From positions 3,038,001 through 3,102,000 of the forward strand of contig NZ_CP112874.1 of the NCBI RefSeq assembly GCF_029910235.1: a DNA stretch of 64,000 nucleotides, given 5' to 3'. This stretch comes from Pseudanabaena galeata CCNP1313 (GTDB lineage: Bacteria > Cyanobacteriota > Cyanobacteriia > Pseudanabaenales > Pseudanabaenaceae). Below the pieces are notes generated by a model that was not told the origin of the DNA, searched no databases, and saw nothing but the letters and a program-made list of their open reading frames with translations. The translations under genes were made by a program, and so were the position numbers. Positions 30,388-38,567 of this stretch are shown piece after piece (the stretch's first letter is position 1; every line of letters begins with the position of its first letter).

Positions 30388-30462
30388 GCTAGGACAAATC
30401 AAAACCCAAAAGATGAGTGGCGGCGCTTCGCGCCGCCACTCATCTTTTGGGTTTAAGCGCAA
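30386..30462. repeat. Hairpin element related to family 2, copy 3 (partial)
   Basis: Perfect 25-bp arms 30402-30426 and 30430-30454, loop TTC; the stem differs by one base from that at 35780-35832. The left flank TAGCTAGGACAAATC matches family 2, while the right flank diverges. It lies before the stop of the minus-strand ATPase-like gene and may also end its transcript. Confidence 0.55.
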
Positions 30463-30500
30463 AGCGCTGTAAGAAAAACTTGCTTTGTGCTTGCTATGTG

Positions 30501-32462
30501 TTAACTCGTTTTAATTAGCTCTTGTACCCAAAATACAGCAGTAGCACTGAGAATTGAGATCATCCATTCAATGCCATTTAAAGGAACAGTTGACATCAGA
30601 TCGCCAAACCAAGGAACTTGCACAAAGGCTATTTGACAAATAGTAATAAAGGATATGCCAAGAATCAGTGGCAAGTTGCTAAATACACTTTGACGAGCGA
30701 TCGCACAGGCATGAAAAACCTGACTGAAACCAAGGCTGACAAAAGCCATAGATCGCGCTTGGGAAAATAGCGAAGGTTGACCTTGATACTTTAGCCAAAA
30801 GACTAGGGAAATGGCGGTAATCGTGGCGGTGACAGTGAGCAAAATGCGGAGGTAATTACTAGGACGCAACATGGTTTGAAAACGATGTGCTGGTTGAGAT
30901 AGCAGACTCTCATGGGTAGGCTCAAGAGCGAGAGGAAAAGCCACAAGTGGTGTCGCGATCGCCCCGACCCAGATTAATTGCAATGGCGGTATGGAGAATC
31001 CTGCGGCGGTATCCATCAAAGTTAGGACTGCCAACGTAAAGGAACTTGTAGCCGTAAGTAAGGCTATGCGTTGCAGCCGATCAAAGGTAGCTCTTCCTTC
31101 AAGAATCGCGATCGGTAAATAATGGAAGTCTTCCTTCGGCAAAATTAGTGCTGAACTATCTTGTAATTCTTTGCGACAGGTGCGATCGCAGATTCCGACA
31201 TCAGCGGCTCTGAGCAGAGGAATATCTTCAATATCATTGCCAATTACGGCAACTGCCTTTAAAGGCTTTTGGCTAGATTTGGAGGCTTCTCTTTGCCATT
31301 GGCGAATCCGCTCTTGAGGTGCATCAAAATAACTATGGGTTTCAATACCAATCACTTCACTAAATGCGGCTGCATCATCTTCAGAAGCTCTGATCAGTCC
31401 TCTCCACTCAATGCCAGCCCGACTTAAATTGTCAAAGCTCAACACCACATCCGACTCAACTATTGGCACAATTTTAGTTACTCTCGCGATCGCATCTAAG
31501 ACAGAAGGAAACCGCACCCATATTCTCTGTTTGGCAAGATCGCACATCCCCAATAATTGGACTTGTGTAGCAATGCGTAATAAATTTTGAGGATAGGTGC
31601 TAACAATTAAAGCGGCAGCAGTCATCGCATTGATCGTAATTCCGCGTTGCCATGCAAAGCCGACCGCCGTAGTTGTAACTAACAGCAACATCCCAATCCA
31701 GACTTGGCGTAGTTGACGTAATTCAGAATGGATAACTGAAAATGGCTTCTCTTTGATTAAAGCTGCTTGTTCTTGGGTGAAACGACTTGTTGCAATCACA
31801 ATACCTTTCACGGTTCCTGTGGAAATTTCTGTTCCCGCATAGATCATATTGCTGCATTCAAGGGGTGGAGTTTTTTCCTCAAAGGTAAGCTCAGCTCGCT
31901 TAGCACAAATTGCTTCACCGCCTAAATTTGTCTGATTTACCAGTAAATCTTCTGATGTCTCTAGTACACGCAAATCCACATTCGGGCGATCGCCTTCTCG
32001 CAGCACTAAAATATCACCTAATACCAAATCCCGCGATGGCAGTTCCATCTCTTCACAATCGCGCAATACAATCACTGAATTGGATGGAGCATTTTGACGG
32101 CGTTGGGGGCGATCGCGACTGACCTTCTCTTTGGTTTTAATAGACCATATGGAAATAATAAGCCCTGTTACGCTATGCAATATCCCTACGGAAATTAGCG
32201 CCCATCCTTCAGCTCTATTCCATTGCAAATAAATTGCCGATCCTAATAAAAGATAAGTTAAAGGATTGATTAAAGGTTGTAAGAGAACCTTGCCGATGGG
32301 ACGCGATCGCGGTAGTTTATTGGCTCCCAAATACCGCAATCTTTGCCGCGCATTTACATATGATAAACCTCCCATCGAAGATTCCAAAGCTGCCAATACT
32401 TGCTCTACGTCCATGTAGTGCCAAGGTTTTTGAATATCCGATAGAAAGTCAAATTTTGTCAT
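30501..32462 (-). CDS. Catalytically dead P-type ATPase homologue
   Basis: 653 aa from ATG 32462; an upstream frame extension to 32540 contains a TATAAT-like box and is probably not translated. It aligns in order with P2-type cation ATPases: N-terminal WHYMDVEQVLAALES, the actuator region with NLGGEA where TGES is expected, membrane segments, the P-domain end GNDIEDIPLLRAADVGI for GDGxNDxPAL, and C-terminal helices. The phosphorylated Asp of DKTGT is absent (region reads ESDVVLSFDNLSR), the nucleotide-binding domain is mostly missing, and the M4 PEGL motif is PQNL. ATP-driven transport is therefore unlikely. The frame is intact and ordered, suggesting a retained pseudoenzyme, perhaps regulatory. 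About ten membrane segments remain. Confidence 0.8.
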   Translation of the reverse strand: MTKFDFLSDIQKPWHYMDVEQVLAALESSMGGLSYVNARQRLRYLGANKLPRSRPIGKVLLQPLINPLTYLLLGSAIYLQWNRAEGWALISVGILHSVTGLIISIWSIKTKEKVSRDRPQRRQNAPSNSVIVLRDCEEMELPSRDLVLGDILVLREGDRPNVDLRVLETSEDLLVNQTNLGGEAICAKRAELTFEEKTPPLECSNMIYAGTEISTGTVKGIVIATSRFTQEQAALIKEKPFSVIHSELRQLRQVWIGMLLLVTTTAVGFAWQRGITINAMTAAALIVSTYPQNLLRIATQVQLLGMCDLAKQRIWVRFPSVLDAIARVTKIVPIVESDVVLSFDNLSRAGIEWRGLIRASEDDAAAFSEVIGIETHSYFDAPQERIRQWQREASKSSQKPLKAVAVIGNDIEDIPLLRAADVGICDRTCRKELQDSSALILPKEDFHYLPIAILEGRATFDRLQRIALLTATSSFTLAVLTLMDTAAGFSIPPLQLIWVGAIATPLVAFPLALEPTHESLLSQPAHRFQTMLRPSNYLRILLTVTATITAISLVFWLKYQGQPSLFSQARSMAFVSLGFSQVFHACAIARQSVFSNLPLILGISFITICQIAFVQVPWFGDLMSTVPLNGIEWMISILSATAVFWVQELIKTS

Positions 32463-32560
32463 AGTTTGATTTTGGGGCTTCCTTAATCTAGATGTGGCTA
32501 TTATAGAGTGGAGATTTGAGTTTTTAAAATTTGCTAGCAATCACGATATATCGCTTATGG

Positions 32561-32601
32561 AGTTTAGGATGTGTAGCGTGAAGCGCCACCCATCCTAAAC
32601 T
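32561..32601. repeat. Inverted repeat upstream of the ATPase-like gene
   Basis: Arms AGTTTAGGATG (32561-32571) and CATCCTAAACT (32591-32601), with further partial pairing of GTGTAGCG/CGCCACC inside. One of several ATCCTAAAC-type repeats. Confidence 0.45.
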
Positions 32602-32672
32602 TAAAATTCCACCATCTTTAGTAATACTAGAATTACACAATACTTACAGTTTATTGAGGTTTTAAGTAGTAC

Positions 32673-32724
32673 AGAAATAATTTTGAAAGCGGCACGGATT
32701 CGTGCCGCTTTCAAAATTATTTCT
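32673..32724. repeat. 24-bp perfect hairpin before a Uma2 gene
   Basis: Arms 32673-32696 and 32701-32724, core TTTTGAAAGCGGCACG, loop GATT. It lies between divergent genes (ATPase-like and Uma2), where a terminator is not needed. That supports it being a dispersed hairpin repeat or an mRNA structure. Confidence 0.6.
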
Positions 32725-32830
32725 AGTTTTTTAAATCAGCGAAAAGCTCTGTAGATGGCAAATGCGATAAACATCTTTCCACCATTAGACTTTGCTACAA
32801 TTCTGTCATGCGTAATAGAGGACTTAAATT

Positions 32831-33421
32831 ATGACTTTAGCTACAGCTAGCCCCTCTACCTTAATGACCATAGAAGGGTATCTCAACTATAACGATGGGA
32901 CAGATACACGCTATGAGCTAGTCAACGGAGAATTAGTCAAAATGCCCACCGAATCGCCTCTAAATTGCCAGATTGCGAAATTGCTAATGTTTGAATTGGC
33001 AAAATATTTTCCAATTTCACTAATTTGCCATAAAGACATAGAGCTTGTAGTTAGTGGTAGAAGGGCAAAGGTCAGACTCCCTGATTTAGTTGTACTCAGT
33101 GAAGATGGTTATGTGGCGATAACTGGTCAACGCAGTAATACGATCACCCAAGAAATGCCAGCACCTGTTTTGGTGGTCGAAGTTGTTTCCCCTGGGCAGG
33201 AGAATCGCGATCGCGACTATCGCTATAAGCGTACAGAGTATGCAGCTAGAGGCATTAACGAATATTGGATTATCGATCCTGAAATGCGCCAAATTACCAT
33301 ATGCCTATGGGTGGAAGGGCAATATGAGGACAAGATTTATACAGGTGAAATGCAAATTTCATCAACAGTAGTTGAGGGCTTTGCTCTAACTGTCGAGCAA
33401 GTTTTAGCGTTTGGAGCATAA
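32831..33421 (+). CDS. Uma2-family putative endonuclease
   Basis: 196 aa, full length for Uma2 (DUF820), a PD-(D/E)XK-fold family greatly expanded in cyanobacteria. Visible: YELVNGELVKMPTES (first acidic residue), VRLPDLVVLSED (PD motif), VLVVEVVSPGQENRDRDY, then the KRTEYAARGINEYWIIDPE core and a C-terminal strand. Nuclease activity is predicted from the fold; the cellular role is unknown. It ends in a terminator at 33420 shared with the convergent aminotransferase. Confidence 0.88.
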   Translation: MTLATASPSTLMTIEGYLNYNDGTDTRYELVNGELVKMPTESPLNCQIAKLLMFELAKYFPISLICHKDIELVVSGRRAKVRLPDLVVLSEDGYVAITGQRSNTITQEMPAPVLVVEVVSPGQENRDRDYRYKRTEYAARGINEYWIIDPEMRQITICLWVEGQYEDKIYTGEMQISSTVVEGFALTVEQVLAFGA

Positions 33422-33448
33422 AAAAGCGGTGCAATACACCGCTTTTTT
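33420..33448. terminator. Bidirectional terminator
   Basis: Arms AAAAAAGCGGTG (33420-33431) and CACCGCTTTTTT (33437-33448), loop CAATA. A-run and T-run on opposite sides serve both convergent genes. Confidence 0.85.
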
Positions 33449-33455
33449 ATTGAGA

Positions 33456-34568
33456 TTATTTGAGAATGTCTTTTAACGTACTGACGACTCGCTCCTGTTG
33501 CTCTGCGCTTAGTTCAGGAAACATTGGTAAAGATAGTACGCGATCGCAGATATCTTCGGTAACAGGGAAATCACCTTTTTTATAGCCAAGATGCTTGTAG
33601 ACCGATTGCAAATGTAAGGGCAAAGGGTAGTAAATCATCGTAATGATATTTTGCTCTCGCAGTTGTGTCTGTACATAATCTCGCTTGCCTGATCCAATAC
33701 AAACTGTATATTGATTCCAGACACTGCCTGTGCAATGGTGAGGAGTTACAAGATGAGGAATATTTGCCTCCTTGAGCAAATCTGTATAGCGATCGCTAAT
33801 TTCGCGACGTTGATCGTTCCACTTGTCGAGATAGGGTAATTTCACTTGCAAGAGAGCCGCCTGTAATGAATCCAGACGAGAGTTCATGCCGATATATTCG
33901 TGGTAATAGCGCTTAGGACTACCATGTTCACGCAAAATTTTTAATTTCTCAGCAACTTCAGCACTTTTGGTTGTCATCATGCCACCATCACCACAGCCAC
34001 CGAGATTTTTGGTTGGATAAAAACTAAAACAACCGATATCCCCAATATTTCCTACTTTCTGGCCGTTGAAAGTTGCACCTGTTGCTTGAGCGCAGTCTTC
34101 GATCACATAAAGATTATGCTTTTGGGCGATCGCCATCAAACTCGTCATATCAACCGATCGTCCAAACAAATGTACAGGCATGATTGCTCTGGTGCGATCA
34201 GTGATGGCGGCTTCGATGAGATCCATATTGATATTGAAACTATGTGCTTCTATATCCACAAATACTGGTTTTGCCCCAGTCATGCTGATCGTTTCCGCAC
34301 TCGCAAAAAAAGTAAATGGTGAAGTAATTACTTCATCGCCCTCCCCAATATCCAAGGCTCGCATTGCTAAATACAGAGCATCAGTACCTGAGTTGCAAGC
34401 AATACCATAATCAGAGCCAATATAATTGGCAAACTCATTCTCAAACTGACTTACAGTCTGTCCGCCAATGTATTGCCCTGATGCTAGTACTTCTAAGGCA
34501 GCTTTGTTGAGGCGATCGCCAATTTGTTGATACTGCTGCGATACATCAAAGGGAGGAATTTTATTCAC
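33456..34568 (-). CDS. DegT/DnrJ/EryC1/StrS-family sugar aminotransferase
   Basis: 370 aa, PLP-dependent, full length. SGTDALYLAMRALDIGEGDE binds the cofactor phosphate, the PLP-contacting acid is in VIEDCAQATGA, and the Schiff-base lysine is in FSFYPTKNLGGCGDGG. NSRLDSLQAALL and QYTVCIGSGKRD are typical. It transfers an amino group (usually from glutamate) to a keto-sugar nucleotide, for lipopolysaccharide or capsule. Near the pse island but on the opposite strand and 5 kb away, so a shared pathway is not shown. The substrate is open. Confidence 0.88.
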   Translation of the reverse strand: MNKIPPFDVSQQYQQIGDRLNKAALEVLASGQYIGGQTVSQFENEFANYIGSDYGIACNSGTDALYLAMRALDIGEGDEVITSPFTFFASAETISMTGAKPVFVDIEAHSFNINMDLIEAAITDRTRAIMPVHLFGRSVDMTSLMAIAQKHNLYVIEDCAQATGATFNGQKVGNIGDIGCFSFYPTKNLGGCGDGGMMTTKSAEVAEKLKILREHGSPKRYYHEYIGMNSRLDSLQAALLQVKLPYLDKWNDQRREISDRYTDLLKEANIPHLVTPHHCTGSVWNQYTVCIGSGKRDYVQTQLREQNIITMIYYPLPLHLQSVYKHLGYKKGDFPVTEDICDRVLSLPMFPELSAEQQERVVSTLKDILK

Positions 34569-34636
34569 GTTGAAACGATTCTAGATTGCCTCAACTATTT
34601 TAAACGCGATCGCCATTGCTTGTTATCAAAAAAAAG

Positions 34637-34658
34637 ACAAGGGGCTTAAGCCCCTTGT
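34637..34658 (-). terminator. Terminator of the cupin gene
   Basis: Arms ACAAGGGGCTT (34637-34647) and AAGCCCCTTGT (34648-34658) with no real loop except the central bases. On the minus strand it is followed by CTTTTTTTTG. Just after the cupin stop. Confidence 0.8.
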
Positions 34659-34663
34659 TGTAA

Positions 34664-35089
34664 TTATTTCTTTTCGTGACGTGCGTAGTCATCTTGGAAG
34701 CGAATAATGTCATCTTCACCCAAGTACTCGCCATTCTGTACCTCGATCAGGATCAAAGGGATGACCCCCGGATTTTCTAGGCGGTGTGCTGTACATTTAG
34801 GTACATAGGTCGATTGATTGGTGCTAATCATCGTTTCTTGGTCGCCACAGGTCACTTTTGCCGTACCTGAAACTACAATCCAATGTTCGCTGCGATGGTG
34901 GTGCATTTGCAAACTCAGACGATGCCCTGATTTCACTTCGATGCGCTTGATTTTGTAACCTCGTCCTTCTTCGAGTGTGGTAAAAGAACCCCAAGGACGT
35001 TCTACAGTTGGGCCATGGTGTCCATGGATTGATTCCCCATTTAACGCAATGCTGGCGATCGCCGAAGGAGCTTCTTTTACTGGTGACAT
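34664..35089 (-). CDS. Cupin, mannose-6-phosphate isomerase type II C-terminal-like
   Basis: 141 aa, a single cupin domain. VERPWGSFTTLEEGRGYKIK, then HRLSLQMHHHRSEHWIVVSG with the metal-binding histidines, YVPKCTAHRLENPG, and LILIEVQNGEYLGEDDIIR. This matches the isomerase part of bifunctional mannose-1-phosphate guanylyltransferase/isomerase enzymes, without the transferase. It may interconvert fructose-6-P and mannose-6-P, supplying GDP-mannose for glycans. Activity is inferred from the family. Confidence 0.85.
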   Translation of the reverse strand: MSPVKEAPSAIASIALNGESIHGHHGPTVERPWGSFTTLEEGRGYKIKRIEVKSGHRLSLQMHHHRSEHWIVVSGTAKVTCGDQETMISTNQSTYVPKCTAHRLENPGVIPLILIEVQNGEYLGEDDIIRFQDDYARHEKK

Positions 35090-35173
35090 AACTGCAATTT
35101 AGAAAGCTGGTTGGTTATTAGGATAACATTAAGCCCAAGAATCGCGATTGAATTTTATTAGGTTAGATAAGTT

Positions 35174-35749
35174 ATGTCAGAATTCTTGCGCGTGGGTTGT
35201 CCTGCTCCAGATTTTGAGGCTGATGCTGTAGTTGATCAGGAATTTACAAAAATTAAGCTTTCTAGTTACCAAAAAAATCAAAAAAACAAATATGTTGTTC
35301 TCTTCTTTTATCCCCTAGACTTTACTTTTGTTTGTCCTACAGAAGTAATCGCCTTTAGCGATCGCTATGAAGAGTTTGCCAAACTAAACACTGAAGTAAT
35401 TGGCATTTCTGTAGATAGTCAATACGCGCATCTAGCTTGGATTCAAACACCGCTTGCGGATGGTGGACTGGGTGGTGACATTAAGTGTCCGCTTGTTTCG
35501 GATTTGACCAAGGCGATCGCCACCTCTTTTAATGTGCTTGATCCTATTGCAGGTATAGCTTTACGCGGTTTATTTATCATTGATAAAGCAGGTATTGTGC
35601 AACATGCCACCATTAATAATCTTGCCTTTGGACGTAGTATTGACGAAACCCTGCGTACTCTTAAAGCGATTCAGCATACTCAGATCCATGATGATGAAGT
35701 TTGTCCTGTGGATTGGCAGCAAGGTATGGCGACCATCAAAGTCAAATAA
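35174..35749 (+). CDS. Typical 2-Cys peroxiredoxin
   Basis: 191 aa. Reduces hydrogen peroxide and organic peroxides with thioredoxin. Peroxidatic Cys54 in FTFVCPTE, resolving Cys177 in DEVCPVDW, and the GGLG motif in ADGGLGGD. The C-terminal YF motif expected in sensitive eukaryotic-type enzymes is absent: the chain stops 14 residues after the resolving Cys (MATIKVK), so a robust, over-oxidation-resistant form is likely. The stop lies at the edge of a hairpin element (35750), raising the possibility that the original tail was lost. Cytoplasmic, monocistronic. Confidence 0.93.
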   Translation: MSEFLRVGCPAPDFEADAVVDQEFTKIKLSSYQKNQKNKYVVLFFYPLDFTFVCPTEVIAFSDRYEEFAKLNTEVIGISVDSQYAHLAWIQTPLADGGLGGDIKCPLVSDLTKAIATSFNVLDPIAGIALRGLFIIDKAGIVQHATINNLAFGRSIDETLRTLKAIQHTQIHDDEVCPVDWQQGMATIKVK

Positions 35750-35867
35750 TATAGCAATGTAAGTTTTGCTTAGGACATCAAACCCAAAAGAAGAGTGGCG
35801 GCGCTTCGCGCCGCCACTCTTCTTTTGGGTTTTGATTTTTGTCCGAACTATCTCTTGCATTGCTATA
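35750..35867. repeat. TATAGC-ended hairpin element (family 2), complete copy
   Basis: 118 bp with ends TATAGCAATG and CATTGCTATA. Central perfect 25-bp stem 35780-35804 / 35808-35832 with loop TTC (GCTTCGC centre). The same flanks in opposite orientation occur at 6863-6965. An outer inverted repeat, AAAGTCAAATAATA (35738-35751) and TATTATTTGACTTT (35891-35904), encloses the element. Confidence 0.75.
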
Positions 35868-35893
35868 GAGATAGCGCAGAGCGCTATCTCTAT
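35865..35893 (+). terminator. Hairpin after the peroxiredoxin gene
   Basis: Arms ATAGAGATAGCGC (35865-35877) and GCGCTATCTCTAT (35881-35893), loop AGA, followed by TATTTGACTTT. It may be the native terminator, now separated from the gene by the family-2 element. Confidence 0.5.
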
Positions 35894-36004
35894 TATTTGA
35901 CTTTGGTTAACTACAGTACAAAATATCCTTGTAAAATCGGTTAAGTTTTTCTTAATCAAAACTTAAATTGCACAACTCATCTCCATGGGGGAACCGAATA
36001 AGCA

Positions 36005-36628
36005 ATGGCTGAACAAAAAAAAGCTGTTTTAATGATGCACACCGATCAAGCACAAGGGGAATTGTGGCAGACAGCTTTGGCAACTCAGCAATTAGAAGTA
36101 ATTTGGGAAAATATTTCCTTAGATTTAGTGCAGTATTTAGAAAAATGCGATCGCCAACAGTTACCAGATCTATTGATTATGGACATGGCAATCAAAAGCC
36201 CTACTTCCGAGACATTGCAATCATCATCGGTTTGTCAATGGATATCTAAGCAACAAGCTCCGACCAAAGTTGTGTTATTTAATCCTAGACAAGAAAAAAT
36301 CAAAGATATCGAACATAGTTGGGCTTTGAGACGAGGAGCCTCTGATGTGTTACCACGACTATCGCCTGAAAATTTAATGGCTGAAGTTGCCAGAGTAACA
36401 GCTTTGATTGGCTGTTCCTTGATTTCCCAGCCCTTAGAAAAAATTGCTAAAAGCATAGGAGCTAAAACTGGAGCTACACAACCTAGAGCGAGTGAGTTAG
36501 CAGTTAAGTCAGAAGTTGATGCTCTCAAACCAAGTTCAAAATCTGAAACTAAAAATAATTCTAAAGCTAACCAAAAGTCGAATGCTGGGGAAGTAGTTAT
36601 GTATCGGGGAGTAAGAATTAGGCGATAG
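36005..36628 (+). CDS. Degenerate receiver-domain protein with C-terminal YRG tail
   Basis: 207 aa. Residues 1-130 fold like a receiver: KAVLMMHTDQ, Asp60 in LLIMDMAI, and GASDVLPRLSPE at the end. The acidic pair is reduced (MHTD instead of xDD) and the conserved Lys is replaced by Pro-Arg, so normal phosphotransfer is doubtful. A Lys/Ser/Asn-rich linker (about 150-190) leads to VVMYRGVRIRR, resembling the first strand of DUF4278 proteins. Cyanobacterial hypothetical. Next gene is separated by a long hairpin. Confidence 0.7.
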   Translation: MAEQKKAVLMMHTDQAQGELWQTALATQQLEVIWENISLDLVQYLEKCDRQQLPDLLIMDMAIKSPTSETLQSSSVCQWISKQQAPTKVVLFNPRQEKIKDIEHSWALRRGASDVLPRLSPENLMAEVARVTALIGCSLISQPLEKIAKSIGAKTGATQPRASELAVKSEVDALKPSSKSETKNNSKANQKSNAGEVVMYRGVRIRR

Positions 36629-36656
36629 AATTATCATAAGTGCTTGTGCAAAAATT

Positions 36657-36709
36657 ACCCAAAACCGTAAAGTTGCGCCCCTGCGGGGTGCAACTTTACG
36701 GTTTTGGGT
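36657..36709. repeat. 25-bp hairpin (AAGTTGCGCCCC family), copy 2
   Basis: Arms 36657-36681 and 36685-36709 with loop TGC and one G-T pair; same core as 13834-13886. It lies directly before the hydrolase start and could pair in the leader of that mRNA. Confidence 0.7.
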
Positions 36710-36736
36710 TTTGTAATTGACTATGTTGATCTACCT

Positions 36737-37648
36737 ATGCCTAACAATTTACCGCCGCAAAACTCACAGGAAGCTCAAGACTTTATTTTGTTTGCACAGC
36801 ATGGCTGGGCGGATACGTACCATGATATTGCTCAATTAGCCCGATCGCTTGCAAACTCAAACACCGTTACCTATACCCCAGATCTAGGCTGGATCAATAC
36901 TTGGCTAGAGATCGCCCCATTAATTAATAAAGTTGAAAAAGTCGCCCTAGAAGCGATCGCCACACATCCTCAATTACCGTGGCGAATTGTTGCCCATTCG
37001 ATGGGTGGGCTAATCTGGCTAGAGGTTTTAAATCGCCATCCTGAATGGTTGCCGAAGATCCATAGCCTCTGTTTAGTCGCGTCACCCGTCGGCGGCTCCG
37101 ATCTCGGCAGATTATTTGATCCATTCCGTTGGTTTCCCTTGATGGCGCGTGACCTTGGCACAAATCGCCGCCCCATTGCCGAAGTGATCGCCTCAAAAAT
37201 TCCCACGCTTTCTGTTGTTGGTGATATTGGTCATCATACCGATGGCACAGTGCCTGTGGGTTGTTCCCAGTTTGCCCATGCTAGCTTTGTGCGTTTAGAA
37301 AATATTCGCCATGCCCCTCTTAAAAATCATCCGAGAGTTGCTGATGCTGTGCGTCAGTTTTGGGGAAATCCTATAATTGCACCGCTCCCAACTGACCCTA
37401 CATCACAGTTAATCTCTAAACTGCGATCGCTTGATCTCACCGAGACTGATAATCAAAATTTTGCCAAGGCGAAGTTAATTCAAACTGGTTTAGAAGGGAC
37501 AAAAATCTGGATTTGGACAAATGCTTTGCAGGTTATGCATGTATTTGTCAGTGTGGGCGATCGCTGTGTTTATAGCGCTTACGCTAGTTGGCAAGCCAAA
37601 GAAAAACTTGCCATAATGCTCAAAACTTTAATGCTCAAAACTGTATGA
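36737..37648 (+). CDS. Alpha/beta-hydrolase (lipase/esterase-like)
   Basis: 303 aa from ATG 36737; a TTG at 36704 lies within the hairpin and is unlikely. The nucleophile elbow is VAHSMGGL with Ser88; AQHGWAD near the start forms the oxyanion region; a C-terminal histidine (ENIRHAPLKNHP) may complete the triad. Similar in outline to PGAP1/DUF676-like hydrolases of cyanobacteria. A ~70-residue C-terminal extension after GNPIIAPLP has no recognised domain. No signal peptide, so cytoplasmic. Substrate unknown; the tail-to-tail neighbour is SirB1-like. Confidence 0.78.
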   Translation: MPNNLPPQNSQEAQDFILFAQHGWADTYHDIAQLARSLANSNTVTYTPDLGWINTWLEIAPLINKVEKVALEAIATHPQLPWRIVAHSMGGLIWLEVLNRHPEWLPKIHSLCLVASPVGGSDLGRLFDPFRWFPLMARDLGTNRRPIAEVIASKIPTLSVVGDIGHHTDGTVPVGCSQFAHASFVRLENIRHAPLKNHPRVADAVRQFWGNPIIAPLPTDPTSQLISKLRSLDLTETDNQNFAKAKLIQTGLEGTKIWIWTNALQVMHVFVSVGDRCVYSAYASWQAKEKLAIMLKTLMLKTV

Positions 37649-37665
37649 GGCGAGCTTTGTTCACA

Positions 37666-38505
37666 TCACAAAGTCTTAGGTTTGATTTCTTCGATTAATT
37701 GTAAAATCACCCGACCATCCTCTGCATAGGGGACACTTTGCAAATAGTTTTCCAGATCAATCCTTGCTTCGGTAAAGCGATCTAACTGATAGCAAATTAA
37801 ACCACGATCGCGCCATTGGGTTGGCACATCAGGATTGAGCATCAGCGATCGCTCGATAGCGGCTAAGGCTTTGTCTGGCTCACGGCGGCGGAGATAGATC
37901 AGTTTGAGATTAGTGAGTAACCGATCTAAAATGCGGCGAATACTAACAGGTTCGAGATATTCGGGCTGAAGCGGGATCTCATAGCCATATAGCTGTGTCA
38001 ACTTGGCAGCACAGTCTTCAGGAAATAAAATTTCGCCCTTATTGTAGGGATCAATGAAAATCTCCAGATCAGGATGCCGAGGACGAATAATAAAATGGGC
38101 TGGGAAACTAATTCCATCCATCGGAAATCCAAGGCGATCGCAAATCACCATATAAACCAGTGATAGCGACAGGGGAATACCTAAACGACGCTCTAAAACA
38201 TCCGTGATGAAACTATTGCGGGGATCGTAATAATCGCCGTCATTGCCACGAAAACCTTGTTCGGCAAATAAATATTGATTAATTTCCTGCACCACCTTGA
38301 GCGGGTAATGCATTTTGGCAATTCGTGGTTGCAAATCATCAACCATGCGATCAAAAATTTCTCGATAATAACCGAGATCCATACGAGGATATTCTTCCCA
38401 TGCGATCGCCAATGCTCCTTCGAGCAAATGGTCAATCGACATGTCTTGATCAGGTGTATGGGCAATTTGCCAAAACTTTTGCCGCGCTGGGGAAAGAGTC
38501 AACAC
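37666..38505 (-). CDS. SirB1/transglutaminase-like protein with TPR tail
   Basis: 279 aa. The N-terminal ~180 residues match SirB1 family proteins (transglutaminase-like fold): YYDPRNSFITDVLERRLGIP, LSLSLVYMVICDRLGFPMDG, FPAHFIIR, and FIDPYNKGEILFPEDC. The canonical Cys of active transglutaminases is not obvious at the expected Ser/Leu-rich helix. The C-terminal ~85 residues are two to three tetratricopeptide units (EPDKALAAIERSLMLNPDVP). Function unknown; common and conserved in cyanobacteria. Confidence 0.82.
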   Translation of the reverse strand: MLTLSPARQKFWQIAHTPDQDMSIDHLLEGALAIAWEEYPRMDLGYYREIFDRMVDDLQPRIAKMHYPLKVVQEINQYLFAEQGFRGNDGDYYDPRNSFITDVLERRLGIPLSLSLVYMVICDRLGFPMDGISFPAHFIIRPRHPDLEIFIDPYNKGEILFPEDCAAKLTQLYGYEIPLQPEYLEPVSIRRILDRLLTNLKLIYLRRREPDKALAAIERSLMLNPDVPTQWRDRGLICYQLDRFTEARIDLENYLQSVPYAEDGRVILQLIEEIKPKTL

Positions 38506-38539
38506 TAGATTCGCCTTTTCTTTTTTACTTTATTTTTAC

Positions 38540-38560
38540 TTTTGCCTTTTGCCTTTTGCC
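38540..38560. repeat. Heptamer tandem repeat (TTTTGCC x3)
   Basis: Three units of TTTTGCC (GGCAAAA on the minus strand) within a T-rich tract between two minus-strand genes. This is a short tandem repeated repetitive sequence of the cyanobacterial STRR type; copy number may vary between strains. Confidence 0.7.
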
Positions 38561-38567
38561 TTTTTAC

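Noticed and set aside
30501-32462. Active calcium or potassium P-type pump
   Set aside because: The phosphorylation Asp, most of the N-domain and the PEGL motif are missing.
38540-38560. Possible CRISPR-like or spaced repeat
   Set aside because: Units are 7 bp with no spacers: a simple STRR tandem repeat. No CRISPR array was seen in the window.
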